The position numbers and the translations under genes are program-made. From Gemmobacter caeruleus (lineage in GTDB: Bacteria > Pseudomonadota > Alphaproteobacteria > Rhodobacterales > Rhodobacteraceae): a stretch of DNA of 64,000 nucleotides. The notes beneath the pieces are model-generated. The model saw nothing but the letters and a program-made list of their open reading frames with translations. It ran no database searches and was not told the DNA's origin. Shown here in pieces: positions 53,881 through 63,352 of this stretch (its first letter is position 1; each line of letters begins with the position of its first letter). The DNA is taken from NCBI RefSeq assembly GCF_008271655.1, contig NZ_VKKX01000011.1, positions 372,001-436,000 on the forward strand. The letters are read 5' to 3'.

Positions 53881-54927
53881 ATGACCACGCCGAAGACAGG
53901 TTTGACCTATGCCGATGCGGGGGTGGATATCGACGCCGGGAACGCGCTGGTGGAGCGGATCAAGCCGGCGGCGAAACGCACCAACCGGGCCGGCACCATG
54001 TCGGGGCTTGGGGGCTTTGGCGCGCTGTTCGATCTGAAGGCGGCGGGCTATAACGACCCGATCCTGGTGGGCGCCACCGATGGCGTCGGCACCAAGCTGC
54101 GCATCGCCATCGACACCGGCAATGTCGATACGATCGGTATCGACCTTGTCGCCATGTGCGTGAACGATCTGGTCTGCCAGGGGGCGGAGCCGCTGTTCTT
54201 CCTTGATTATTTCGCGACCGGCAAGCTGGATGTCGATCAGGCCACCCGCATCATCGAGGGCATCGCCGAGGGCTGCGCGCGCTCGGGCTGTGCGCTGATC
54301 GGCGGTGAGACGGCCGAGATGCCGGGCATGTATCACAAGGGCGATTTCGATCTGGCCGGCTTTGCGGTCGGCGCGATGGAGCGCGGCGCCGACCTGCCGC
54401 GTGGCGTGGGCGCGGGCGATGTGCTGCTGGGGCTGGCCTCGGACGGGGTGCATTCCAACGGCTACAGCTTTGTGCGCAAGGTCGTCGAACTCTCGGGCCT
54501 TGGCTGGGACGCGGCCTCGCCCTTCAGCGAGGGCGCACTTGGCCAGGCGCTGCTGGCGCCGACGCGGCTTTATGTGAAACAGGCGCTGAAGGCCGTGCGG
54601 GCGGGCGGCGTGCATGCGCTGGCGCATATCACCGGCGGCGGCCTGACCGAAAACCCGCCGCGTGTCATCCCCGAGGGGCTGGCCTGCGAGATCGACCTTG
54701 ACGCCTGGACCCTGCCGCCGGTCTTCCGCTGGCTGGCGGAAACCGCGGGCATGACCGAGCCGGAGCTGCTCAAGACCTTCAACTGCGGCATCGGCATGAT
54801 GCTGGTCGTTGCCGACGATTGCGCGGACGAGATCGAGGCGCTGCTGCGGGCCGAGGGCGAGACCGTCTGCCGTCTGGGGCGCGTGGTGCCGGGCGAGGGC
54901 GTGATCTACAAGGGCCGGCTGCTGTGA
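53881..54927 (+). CDS. purM: Phosphoribosylformylglycinamidine cyclo-ligase
   Basis: Fifth purine step, making AIR. It begins [21 protein letters not shown]; further motifs are [14 protein letters not shown] (about residues 61-74), [11 protein letters not shown] and [15 protein letters not shown]. The length of 348 residues is normal. ATG 53881 is used; GGGAGCCGCC lies upstream. purN follows with a 4-base GTGA overlap, the classical purMN coupling. Confidence 0.97.
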   Translation: MTTPKTGLTYADAGVDIDAGNALVERIKPAAKRTNRAGTMSGLGGFGALFDLKAAGYNDPILVGATDGVGTKLRIAIDTGNVDTIGIDLVAMCVNDLVCQGAEPLFFLDYFATGKLDVDQATRIIEGIAEGCARSGCALIGGETAEMPGMYHKGDFDLAGFAVGAMERGADLPRGVGAGDVLLGLASDGVHSNGYSFVRKVVELSGLGWDAASPFSEGALGQALLAPTRLYVKQALKAVRAGGVHALAHITGGGLTENPPRVIPEGLACEIDLDAWTLPPVFRWLAETAGMTEPELLKTFNCGIGMMLVVADDCADEIEALLRAEGETVCRLGRVVPGEGVIYKGRLL

Positions 54928-55511
54928 AACGCGTTGCCATCCTGATTTCCGGGGGTGGCTCCAATATGGTGGCGCTGCTGAACTCCATGACCGGGGATCA
55001 TCCGGCGCGGCCGGTTCTGGTGGCGTCGAACGATCCGGGCGCCGGCGGGCTGGTCAAGGCGGCGGCGGCCGGGGTTGCGACCGCGGCGGTGGATCACCGC
55101 CCCTACGGCAAGGATCGTGCCAGTTTCGAGGCGGAACTGGTGCAGCACCTCGAGGCGGCGGCGCCGGATATCCTGTGCCTAGCCGGGTTCATGCGGGTGC
55201 TGACGCCGGATTTCGTTCGTCGGTTCGAGGGGCGGATGCTGAATATCCACCCCTCGCTGCTGCCGAAATATCCCGGCCTGCATACCCATCAGCGCGCCAT
55301 CGACGCCGGCGATGCCGAGGCGGGCTGCACGGTGCATGAGGTGACGGCTGTGCTGGATGACGGGCCGCTGCTGGGCCAGGCGCGGGTGCCGGTGCTGCCG
55401 GGCGATACCGCGGACAGTCTGGCCGCCCGGGTGCTGGTGCAGGAACACCGGCTTTATCCTGCCGTGCTGCGCCGCTATGCGGCGGGCGACCGTCGGCCGG
55501 TCCTGCTGTAG
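54924..55511 (+). CDS. purN: Phosphoribosylglycinamide formyltransferase
   Basis: Folate-dependent transformylase of the third purine step. Motifs are [27 protein letters not shown], the active-site [20 protein letters not shown] (with asparagine and histidine) and [11 protein letters not shown]...[11 protein letters not shown] with the catalytic aspartate. The length is 195 residues. The GTG start at 54924 overlaps the purM stop. Confidence 0.97.
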   Translation: MKRVAILISGGGSNMVALLNSMTGDHPARPVLVASNDPGAGGLVKAAAAGVATAAVDHRPYGKDRASFEAELVQHLEAAAPDILCLAGFMRVLTPDFVRRFEGRMLNIHPSLLPKYPGLHTHQRAIDAGDAEAGCTVHEVTAVLDDGPLLGQARVPVLPGDTADSLAARVLVQEHRLYPAVLRRYAAGDRRPVLL

Positions 55512-55531
55512 CGCCGGGCGGGGCGGTGGCA

Positions 55532-55596
55532 GGGGGGCTGTCTGCCCCCCACGGCCCTTCGGGCCTCCCCCCGAGGATATTTATGAACAGATGAAG
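55532..55596 (+). repeat. Hairpins plus GATATTT-ATGAACAGATGAAG element after purN
   Basis: Three parts follow each other: GGGGGGC-TGTCT-GCCCCCC (55532-55550), GGCCC-TTC-GGGCC (55553-55565), then GAGGATATTTATGAACAG... at 55573-55596. The last part matches the reverse complement of 59427-59450 almost exactly and resembles the GAGTATTTGG family. It sits between purN and a convergent gene. Confidence 0.7.
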
Positions 55597-55597
55597 G

Positions 55598-55615
55598 GGG
55601 CGGAAGCGCCCTTTT
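55598..55615 (+). terminator. Terminator after purN
   Basis: GGGCG (55598-55602) and CGCCC (55607-55611) pair around GAAG and are followed by TTTT. The stem is short, and the preceding repeat element may be part of the same 3'-end structure. Confidence 0.65.
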
Positions 55616-55623
55616 ACGCGGGT

Positions 55624-55986
55624 TCAGCCGCGCGGGGTGTCGGGGCGGGTGAGGATCCAGCCGCCCATGGTCAGCAGCACCACCGCCTGCACCAGCAGGA
55701 TTTCCCATCGCAGGCCCAGAAGCAGGCTCAGCCCGAAAGCTAGCGCCATGGCCAGGATCGAGGCGCGTTTGGCCAGTGGCGGGATGGCGCCATATTGCCG
55801 CCAGTCGCGGATCGCCGGGCCGAAGATACGGTGATGCCAGAGCCAGTCATGCAGGCGCGGCGAGGATCGCGCAAAGCAGGCGGCGGCAAGGATCATGAAG
55901 GGCGTGGTGGGCAGCAGCGGCAGCACGATCCCGGCCAGGCCCAGCCCGACCGAGGCAAGGCCGGCGGCAAGCCAGAGCGGGCGCAT
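55624..55986 (-). CDS. DUF454 (YbaN-like) inner-membrane protein
   Basis: Small membrane protein with the family signature GIVLPLLPTTPFMILAAACFARSSPRLHDWLW (in parts, about residues 20-50) and HRIFGPAIRDWRQYGAI. Three to four hydrophobic segments in 120 residues. The start at 55986 fits the first membrane helix; 20 upstream codons are not conserved-looking. The function is unknown. It converges on purN. Confidence 0.85.
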   Translation of the reverse strand: MRPLWLAAGLASVGLGLAGIVLPLLPTTPFMILAAACFARSSPRLHDWLWHHRIFGPAIRDWRQYGAIPPLAKRASILAMALAFGLSLLLGLRWEILLVQAVVLLTMGGWILTRPDTPRG

Positions 55987-56055
55987 CAGAAAAGGCCTTG
56001 CGGGTGCATCATGGCGCCACAGTAGCGCGCGGTCGGGGCTTGTCAAATCCGCGTC

Positions 56056-56445
56056 TCATCGGGGGTCATGGCCTGCGTCGAACGCGGCCCGCGCGGCTTC
56101 GACGGCGGGAATATTGTCGCGCGTCCAGCGGTATAGCGTGCGAAACGGCGGCAACAGCGTGCGGCCAAGCGCGCTCATTTCATATTCGACCGCGACGGGG
56201 GCCGTGGCGAGGACGCGGCGCGTGACCAGTCCGTTCCGCTCCAGCCGTCGCAGGGTCTGGCTCAGCGACTTTTGCGACACGCCTTCAAGGCTGCGGCGGA
56301 TCGTGTTGAACCGTTGCGGACCGCCATCCAGCACGGTCAGGACCATCATCGACCATTTGTCGGCGATCTGGTCAAACAGCTCACGCGAGGGGCAGGTGGC
56401 AGAAAACTGCCGTGGTGTGCAGGTGGGCGTCGCGCTGTCCTTCAT
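56056..56445 (-). CDS. HxlR-family transcriptional regulator
   Basis: Winged-helix regulator of 129 residues with CPSRELFDQIADKWSMMVL and SLEGVSQKSLSQTLRRLERNGLV, the HxlR/DUF24 pattern. The cysteine in TCPSREL lies where redox-sensing members (YodB, QorR-like) carry their reactive cysteine. GGAGG precedes the start. It is divergent from an old-yellow-enzyme gene, and the shared region holds overlapping inverted repeats, so control of that gene is likely. Confidence 0.9.
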   Translation of the reverse strand: MKDSATPTCTPRQFSATCPSRELFDQIADKWSMMVLTVLDGGPQRFNTIRRSLEGVSQKSLSQTLRRLERNGLVTRRVLATAPVAVEYEMSALGRTLLPPFRTLYRWTRDNIPAVEAARAAFDAGHDPR

Positions 56446-56463
56446 GGCGGTTACCTCCGGGTG

Positions 56464-56514
56464 ACCTGGTGAATTGAAGGTGCCTCATTGACACCAGGTA
56501 TCTGAAATATACCT
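56464..56514. promoter_or_regulatory. Inverted-repeat operator between HxlR regulator and oxidoreductase gene
   Basis: ACCTGGTG (56464-56471) is mirrored by CACCAGGT (56492-56499), and AGGTAT (56496-56501) by ATACCT (56509-56514). The two inverted repeats share the central AGGT. The arrangement fits a HxlR dimer site controlling both promoters. Confidence 0.6.
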
Positions 56515-56544
56515 AAGAGCGCAAGGTTTGAACAGGAGCAAGTG

Positions 56545-57645
<1,101 letters not shown>

Positions 57646-57655
57646 AAACGCGCCC

Positions 57656-57676
57656 GGGGCGGGATTTTCCCGCCCC
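57656..57676 (+). terminator. Hairpin downstream of the old-yellow-enzyme gene
   Basis: GGGGCGGGA (57656-57664) and TCCCGCCCC (57668-57676) form a perfect 9-bp stem around TTT, 10 bases after the stop. There is no T-run after the stem. Confidence 0.5.
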
Positions 57677-57762
57677 GCCGACGCGAAAAAGGTTTTCAGG
57701 CCGCAGGCTGGACCCTATAGCGAAAGGGCGGGATGCCCCCGTGAGCCAGAGAAAGACGCCGG

Positions 57763-58923
57763 ATGCGGACCATCACCACGACCGAAGACCTTGCCGCCTA
57801 TTGCGAGGTCGCCAAGACCCAGCCCTATGTCACCATCGACACCGAGTTCCTGCGCGAGCGGACCTATTGGTCCAAGCTCTGCCTGATCCAGATGGCGCTG
57901 CCGGGCAAGGAGGGCGAGGCGGTGCTGGTCGATCCGATCGAGGGCGCGGAAATGTCGCTCGCGCCGCTTTACGATCTGTTCCGCCATACCGGCACGGTCA
58001 AGGTCTTTCACGCGGCCCGGCAGGATCTGGAGATTTTCTTCGTGGAGGGCGGCGTCTTCCCGACCCCGCTGTTTGATACCCAGGTCGCCGCCATGGTCTG
58101 CGGCTATGGCGAACAGGTGGGCTACGAAACGCTGGTCAAGAAGATCGCGCGCGAAAGCCTCGACAAGACATCACGTTTCACCGACTGGTCGCGCCGCCCG
58201 CTGAGCGACGCGCAAAAGGAATATGCGCTGGCCGATGTGACGCATCTGCGCGTGGTCTACGAAAGCCTGTCGAAACAGATCCGCAAATCGGGGCGCGAGG
58301 CCTGGGTCGCCGAGGAGCTGACGCTGCTCACCGATCCCGAAACCTATACGATCCGGCCCGAAGAGGCCTGGCAGCGCGTCAAGACCCGCACCACCTCGGG
58401 GCGCTTTCTGGCCATGGTCAAGGCGCTGGCGCAGTTCCGCGAGGAATATGCCCAGAAGAACAATGTGCCACGGTCGCGCGTGATGAAGGATGATGCGTTG
58501 CTGGAGGTGGCCTCGACCCGCCCCACCAACCACGAGGAACTGGGCCGCTCGCGCCTCTTGCTGCGCGAAGGGCGGCGGGGCGACATCGCCGACGGGATCA
58601 TCGCTGCGGTCAAGGCCGGGCTGGAGATGAAGCCCGAAGACATGCCCAAACCCGATCTGTCGCGCGAACAGTTGCAGGTCAATCCGGCGCTGGCCGATCT
58701 CTTGCGCGTGCTGCTCAAGGCCAAATCGGAAAGCCTGGGTGTTGCGGCCAAGCTGATCGCGGCGACGGCGGAACTTGATGCGATTGCCGCCGGGGAACGC
58801 GATCTGCCGGCACTGCGCGGCTGGCGGCAAGAGGCCTTCGGCGACGATGCGCTGCGTCTGTGCCGTGGTGAAATCGCGCTGACCGCCAAGGGCAATCTGG
58901 TGCAGGTGGTCGCCCTGCCGTGA
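57763..58923 (+). CDS. rnd: Ribonuclease D
   Basis: 3'-5' exoribonuclease that trims tRNA and other RNAs. The DEDD exonuclease residues are seen in TIDTEFLRERTYWSKL (about residues 23-38), FHAARQDLEIFF and EYALADVTHLRVVYE. One or two HRDC domains occupy the C-terminal half (NVPRSRVMKDDALLEVA). The length is 386 residues. Its stop overlaps the GTG start of gntK. Confidence 0.96.
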   Translation: MRTITTTEDLAAYCEVAKTQPYVTIDTEFLRERTYWSKLCLIQMALPGKEGEAVLVDPIEGAEMSLAPLYDLFRHTGTVKVFHAARQDLEIFFVEGGVFPTPLFDTQVAAMVCGYGEQVGYETLVKKIARESLDKTSRFTDWSRRPLSDAQKEYALADVTHLRVVYESLSKQIRKSGREAWVAEELTLLTDPETYTIRPEEAWQRVKTRTTSGRFLAMVKALAQFREEYAQKNNVPRSRVMKDDALLEVASTRPTNHEELGRSRLLLREGRRGDIADGIIAAVKAGLEMKPEDMPKPDLSREQLQVNPALADLLRVLLKAKSESLGVAAKLIAATAELDAIAAGERDLPALRGWRQEAFGDDALRLCRGEIALTAKGNLVQVVALP

Positions 58924-59414
58924 CCCTGCCGCACCGCCGGCACATCCTGGTCATGGGCGTGTCCGGCAGCGGCAAAAGCACCCTGGCCTCGGCCTTGGCA
59001 GCGCGGCTCGGCTCTGCCTTCATCGAGGGTGACGACCTGCATCCGGCAGAAAACATTGCGAAAATGCGCGCGGGCCATCCGCTTGACGATCAGGACCGCG
59101 CGCCCTGGCTCACCCGCTGCGCCAGAGCACTCGCCGCTGAGCCGGCCGGGGTGCTGGCCTGTTCCGCCCTGCGCCGCCGCTACCGCGACCGCCTGCGCCA
59201 GACCCTGCCCGACCTGACCGTGCTGCATGTCGCCCTGCCCGAACCCATCCTGGCCCGGCGCCTGGCGGATCGGCGCGGCCATTTCATGCCGCCCAGCCTG
59301 CTGCTTAGCCAATTGGCGAGCCTTGAACCGCCGGAGGCGTCCGAGGGCCACCAACTCGACGGCACCCTGCCAGCCGATCAACTGCTCGCAGCAGCGCTTG
59401 TGGCGCTCGGCTGA
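58920..59414 (+). CDS. gntK: Gluconokinase
   Basis: Phosphorylates gluconate to 6-phosphogluconate for the Entner-Doudoroff or pentose-phosphate route. The P-loop [16 protein letters not shown] (about residues 11-26) and the family EGDDLHPAENIAKMRAGHPL plus DDQDRAPWL identify it. The length of 164 residues is typical. The GTG start overlaps the rnd stop by 4 bases (GTGA). Confidence 0.94.
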   Translation: MTLPHRRHILVMGVSGSGKSTLASALAARLGSAFIEGDDLHPAENIAKMRAGHPLDDQDRAPWLTRCARALAAEPAGVLACSALRRRYRDRLRQTLPDLTVLHVALPEPILARRLADRRGHFMPPSLLLSQLASLEPPEASEGHQLDGTLPADQLLAAALVALG

Positions 59415-59426
59415 CCCCGGGCCCTT

Positions 59427-59484
59427 CTTCATCTGTTCAAAAATATCCTGCGGGGAGGTCCGGAGGGGTGCAAAACCCCTCCGG
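59427..59484. repeat. Reverse copy of GATATTT-TGAACAGATGAAG element and hairpin
   Basis: The complement of 59427-59450 reads CAGGATATTTTTGAACAG..., nearly the same as 55573-55596. It is followed by a 10-bp perfect stem CCGGAGGGGT/ACCCCTCCGG (59460-59469 and 59475-59484). It lies between the convergent gntK and a lipoprotein gene. Confidence 0.72.
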
Positions 59485-59513
59485 CGCCAGACACCGGGCG
59501 CGCGCCCGACCGC

Positions 59514-59975
59514 CTAGCGCCGTGCCGTCAACCCGTTCGTCGCCCCCTGCACCGTCACCGACGCGATCTGCGACAGCCGGATATCCGACAGGAACACCGC
59601 CGCCGTGATGCTGCGCGATTGCGGGGTGGAGATATCGGCCTGCGTCACCGGCGGGAAGGTGCGGAATTCATAGACCATCTTGCCGTCCACCGGTTCCTTT
59701 TCCACCGGCACCAGCTCGGCCTCCCACCACCCTTGGGTCGGCATCACCGCCGTTGCACGCACGATGGCGCCGCCGGGCATCGGCTCGACCTTCAGCGCGG
59801 TGATCTGCCCGGCCAGGGCGCGCGGGTCTTCGCGATCGACCACGCTGGGCGCCGCCGCGGCCGCCGGCTCCGCCCCGCCAAACCAGTTCAGCGGATTGAA
59901 CCGCGACTGACGGAAGCCGCCGCAAGCCGACGTGAACAGCACCAGGGCCATGACGGCCAGCAGCGATTTTCTCAT
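59514..59975 (-). CDS. Conserved putative lipoprotein
   Basis: The signal peptide MRKSLLAVMALVLFTSACGG has a lipobox (TSAC). A short alanine-rich linker is followed by a small domain with GGAIVRATAVMPTQGWWEAEL and FRTFPPVTQADISTPQSRSI (in parts). The length is 153 residues. I recognise it only as conserved in related organisms; the function is unknown. It converges on gntK. Confidence 0.82.
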   Translation of the reverse strand: MRKSLLAVMALVLFTSACGGFRQSRFNPLNWFGGAEPAAAAAPSVVDREDPRALAGQITALKVEPMPGGAIVRATAVMPTQGWWEAELVPVEKEPVDGKMVYEFRTFPPVTQADISTPQSRSITAAVFLSDIRLSQIASVTVQGATNGLTARR

Positions 59976-60101
59976 GCCAATCCCCTTCGCGGCCGTTCAG
60001 CGGCGCCCCTCTTGGCTAGCGCAAGATGCGGCATTTGAAAAGCGCCCCTCTGGACGTTTTGCCCGCCGCGTCATAGCGATAGGGCAAAGAAGGAGCGCGC
60101 C

Positions 60102-60503
60102 ATGGCCACCCCCGCCTTTGAAGAGATCGTCGAGACCTTTGAATTCCTCGAGGACTGGGAAGACCGCTATCGCCATGTGATCGAGCTGGGCAAAGCCTTT
60201 CCCGATCTCGACCCTGCCTTTCAGGTGCCGGCCTTCAAGGTCGAGGGCTGCGCCAGCCAGGTCTGGCTGCGCCCGCAGATCGAGAATGGACGCTTCGATT
60301 TTCAGGGCACTTCGGATGCGATGATCGTGCGCGGGCTGATCGCGGTGCTGCACGCGCTTTATGCCGGGCTCACGCTGCCCGAACTGGCGCGCGTCGATGC
60401 CCCGGCGGAACTGGCGCGGCTGGGGCTGAACGAACATCTTTCGTCGCAACGCTCCAACGGGCTTCGTGCCATGGTCCAGCGCATCCGCGACACTGCCGCC
60501 TGA
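60102..60503 (+). CDS. sufE: SufE-family sulfur acceptor protein
   Basis: Receives persulfide sulfur from the SufS cysteine desulfurase for Fe-S assembly. The active cysteine is in VEGCASQVWL (about residue 49), with ENGRFDFQGTSDAMIVRGLI following. The length is 133 residues. GGAGCGCGCC precedes the ATG. It stands alone, away from other suf genes, and converges on the AAA ATPase gene with two palindromic hairpins between. Confidence 0.95.
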   Translation: MATPAFEEIVETFEFLEDWEDRYRHVIELGKAFPDLDPAFQVPAFKVEGCASQVWLRPQIENGRFDFQGTSDAMIVRGLIAVLHALYAGLTLPELARVDAPAELARLGLNEHLSSQRSNGLRAMVQRIRDTAA

Positions 60504-60504
60504 T

Positions 60505-60552
60505 CCGATCCTTCGTCGAAGGATCGGCCCCGGGTTTTCGACGAAAACCCGG
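60505..60552. repeat. Two tandem TTCG(A/T)CGAA-centred palindromic hairpins
   Basis: The first (60505-60527) has arms CCGATCCTTCG and CGAAGGATCGG around T. The second (60530-60552) has arms CCGGGTTTTCG and CGAAAACCCGG around A. Both stems are perfect. They fill the space between the convergent sufE and AAA ATPase genes. Confidence 0.8.
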
Positions 60553-60560
60553 CGGCGGGG

Positions 60561-61889
60561 TCAGCGCGCGATGGCCTCGTTCTTGACGAACATGTTGGCC
60601 CAGGCCCGGTCGATCAGTTCGGGGCTCATCTGATAGGGGATGCCCTCGAATTCGCAGACCGCGATCATCTGGTCGATCAGGAAGACCGGTTGGTAATTCG
60701 CATAATTGTTGTTGATCGTCGGATACTTGTTCTTCAGCAAGTGCAGGATCGCCGCCTGGTCGATCGGCATCTTTTTCTTGCGGGCCACCATGGCGAAGAT
60801 CTTGAGGAAGTTTTCCTGGTTGGGCCCGTCGATCTTGATCTTGAAGAAGATCCGCCGCAGCGCCGCGCCGTCGAAAATCTCGTTCGGGTGGAAGTTGGTC
60901 GAAAAGATCACCAGCGTATCGAAAGGCACGGTGAACTTTTCCCCCGATTGCAGTTGCAGGATGTCGCGGCTTTCTTCCAGCGGCACGATCCAGCGGTTCA
61001 CCAGCTTTTGCGGCGGATCGGCCTGACGGCCAAGGTCGTCCACGATGAAGATGCCGCCATTCGATTTCATCTGGAGCGGCGCAGTATAGGTGCGCGCGAC
61101 CGAATTGTAGTTCAGATCCAGCATGTCGAGGGTCAGTTCACCCCCGGTGATCACCGAAGGCCGCTGGCAATAGACATAGCGCTGGTCAAAACGGTTGGAG
61201 GTCTTGCGCAGGCTGTTGGGATCGTCCGAGATCTCTTCGGCGGCGCTGTGGACGATCGGGTCATAGACGGTGATGACCTGGCCCGAATATTCCACCGCCC
61301 GCGGGATGAAGATCTTGTCGCCCAGCGAATCGCGAATGCCGTTGGAGATCGAGGATTTCCCGTTGCCCGGCGGGCCATACATCAGGATCGACCGGCCCGA
61401 GCCGACCGCGGGGCCGAGATTGCCGATCAGATCCTCGGGCAGGATCAGATGCCCCATGCCGGTCAGCAACTGGTCGCGCGTCAGTTTCATGTTGCGCACC
61501 GACTGGCGTTTCACCTGGGCGGCGTAATCCTCCAGCGGCACCGGCATCGCGCCGTAATATTCCGATTGCGCCAGCGCATCCAGTGCGCGCGCCTTGCCGG
61601 CATCGGTCAGCTGATAGCCCATTTCATTGCCGCTGGTGGCGTGCAGCGTGCCGGTCGCCTCCAACAGGCGCTGGCCGCGCGCCATGTCCACCAGCTCCTG
61701 CACGGCGGTTACCGGCAGGCAGACCACGCGCGAGATCTGCGTGACCAGGTCCACATTCATGCGGAACATGGTCTTGAGCAGGATATCCCGCATCATCACC
61801 ATGGAAAGGCCCGTCTCCTGCAAGTTGCGGGGGGCGGGCGGGGCGATCACGGTCGGCGTGATCGCGGCGGGGCTGATCTGCACGTTCAT
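60561..61889 (-). CDS. AAA-family ATPase associated with the Tad cluster
   Basis: A 442-residue ATPase. The N-terminal ~140 residues look like a helical or winged-helix domain (MRDILLKTMFRMNVDLVTQI, QLTDAGKARALDALAQSEYY). Walker A GPPGNGKSSISN (about residues 170-181), Walker B GGIFIVDDLGRQ and the sensor VIFSTNFHPNEI are intact, followed by RRIFFKIKIDGP. It lies 73 bases after the prepilin peptidase gene on the same strand. The precise role is unknown; context suggests pilus biogenesis or its regulation. Confidence 0.82.
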   Translation of the reverse strand: MNVQISPAAITPTVIAPPAPRNLQETGLSMVMMRDILLKTMFRMNVDLVTQISRVVCLPVTAVQELVDMARGQRLLEATGTLHATSGNEMGYQLTDAGKARALDALAQSEYYGAMPVPLEDYAAQVKRQSVRNMKLTRDQLLTGMGHLILPEDLIGNLGPAVGSGRSILMYGPPGNGKSSISNGIRDSLGDKIFIPRAVEYSGQVITVYDPIVHSAAEEISDDPNSLRKTSNRFDQRYVYCQRPSVITGGELTLDMLDLNYNSVARTYTAPLQMKSNGGIFIVDDLGRQADPPQKLVNRWIVPLEESRDILQLQSGEKFTVPFDTLVIFSTNFHPNEIFDGAALRRIFFKIKIDGPNQENFLKIFAMVARKKKMPIDQAAILHLLKNKYPTINNNYANYQPVFLIDQMIAVCEFEGIPYQMSPELIDRAWANMFVKNEAIAR

Positions 61890-61962
61890 CGGCGGCGGTC
61901 CCTGGCAAGAATGTGCGCGCCCGATGCGGGGCAGGCGCGGTGTCAGGGATGATCAAACCGCA

Positions 61963-62451
61963 TCATTTGGCCAGAATTGGGGCGAGAACGTAGAAAATCA
62001 GCGTCCCCGACAGCGCAAGACCAAAGGGAAAATCCTTGCGCGTCCAGCTTTCCCAATTGGGAGTGGCGCGGCGGATCGGTGGGATGTTGCGGGCAAGCCG
62101 GTGGGTGACCAGCGCGCCCAGCATGCAGCCGCAGACCAGCATCAGGATGAAGCGCAGGTCGCCCGTGACAAAGACCGGCGCCATGGCGGCGGCGAATTTC
62201 GCGTCGCCCGCGCCAAACAGCCCGACCATATTTCCCAGAATGCCGATCACCAGCGCGATGGCCAGCACCGCCCAGCCCCAGAGCCAGCTTTCCAGCGGAA
62301 AGGCCATGAAGCCCAGCGTGGCATAGGCCGCCACCATCAGGATGGAGGCGAGATTGGGGATCTTCATCCGCTGCATGTCGGTCAGCGCGATCCAGAGCGC
62401 GAGCGGAATGCAGGCGGGGGCCAGCCACAGGGCCGAGGTCAGGGACATCAT
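61963..62451 (-). CDS. Prepilin peptidase (CpaA/TadV-like, A24 family)
   Basis: Small aspartic protease that processes Flp pilins. The two catalytic aspartates are seen in ALTDMQRMKIPN (near residue 25) and FGAGDAKFAAAM (near residue 83). Five or so hydrophobic helices are present in 162 residues, the short CpaA/TadV form without an N-methylation domain. The start could also be the second methionine at 62448. It is 4 bases after the TPR lipoprotein gene. Confidence 0.88.
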   Translation of the reverse strand: MMSLTSALWLAPACIPLALWIALTDMQRMKIPNLASILMVAAYATLGFMAFPLESWLWGWAVLAIALVIGILGNMVGLFGAGDAKFAAAMAPVFVTGDLRFILMLVCGCMLGALVTHRLARNIPPIRRATPNWESWTRKDFPFGLALSGTLIFYVLAPILAK

Positions 62452-62455
62452 CGGA

Positions 62456-63304
62456 TCAGCCTTTCAGCGCTTCCAGGCTGCGCGCCGCGGCCTCGAAATA
62501 TTGCGGATGGGTTTCCACCGCCTCTTCCAGCAGGTTGCGCCCGACCGAGACATCGCCCTGCTTCACCGCCGTCAGACCCAGCGTATACAGTAGTTCGGCG
62601 CGTTCGGTCTGGGTCATCTCGACCACCGGCAGATCGTATTTGCGCTGTGCGCCGCGGGCGAGAACGAGGTTGTTCTTGGCGGTGAACAGCGTCGGGTCGT
62701 TCGACAGCGCCTCGATGAACAGCTTTTCCGCCCCGGCATATTCGCCGCGATTGAGCTTGGAAAAACCCCAGTTGTTCAAGACGCTGGCGGGTTTGGTGGT
62801 CAGCCCCGCGGCGATTTCATAGAAACTGTCGGCCTTTTTCCACTGCTTGTTGCTGTCGGCGACCATGGCCTCCAGCCGGTAGCGGTCATAGGTTTCGTGG
62901 GTGGGGGGGATCTTGTTCAGTTCGGCCGCGGCGGCCGACCAGTTGTTCGACCGGATCAGCGCCTCGGCATAACCGACGCGGTCGTCATTGGTGCCTTCAT
63001 GCGAATTGACCAGACCGGCCCAGACCTTTGCCGCGTCTTCGGATTTGCCGGCCCGCATCAGCGATTTGGCCAGGCCGCGCTGAAGATCGGGGCGTCCGGG
63101 GTTCTGTTGCAGCGTGCGGGTGAAATAGGCGACGGCCTCGTTCGGGTCGCCCACGGTCAGCATGATATCGCTGAGGTTGCTTTCGTCGATGACGTTCACA
63201 TCCTTCAGCGCCTTCTGCACCTCGGCATCCGAAGGGCCACGGTTGCAGGCCGACAGCGCGACGGCGCCCGTCAGGCACAGCGCGACGAAAGGGGAATGGC
63301 GCAT
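62456..63304 (-). CDS. TPR-repeat lipoprotein, TadD-like
   Basis: A signal peptide with lipobox (ALSAC, about residues 16-20) is followed by tetratricopeptide repeats across the protein, for example GDPNEAVAYFTRTLQQNPGR, GEYAGAEKLFIEALSNDPTL and GDVSVGRNLLEEAVETHPQY. The length is 282 residues. TadD proteins are lipoproteins that help the pilus secretin and assembly. Two such genes lie in tandem after tadC, an arrangement I recall from other Rhodobacteraceae. Confidence 0.85.
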   Translation of the reverse strand: MRHSPFVALCLTGAVALSACNRGPSDAEVQKALKDVNVIDESNLSDIMLTVGDPNEAVAYFTRTLQQNPGRPDLQRGLAKSLMRAGKSEDAAKVWAGLVNSHEGTNDDRVGYAEALIRSNNWSAAAAELNKIPPTHETYDRYRLEAMVADSNKQWKKADSFYEIAAGLTTKPASVLNNWGFSKLNRGEYAGAEKLFIEALSNDPTLFTAKNNLVLARGAQRKYDLPVVEMTQTERAELLYTLGLTAVKQGDVSVGRNLLEEAVETHPQYFEAAARSLEALKG

Positions 63305-63352
63305 CTCGCGTCCTTTTTACTGCTCGCTCGGGGCGGCCCCGATCGCCTGACG

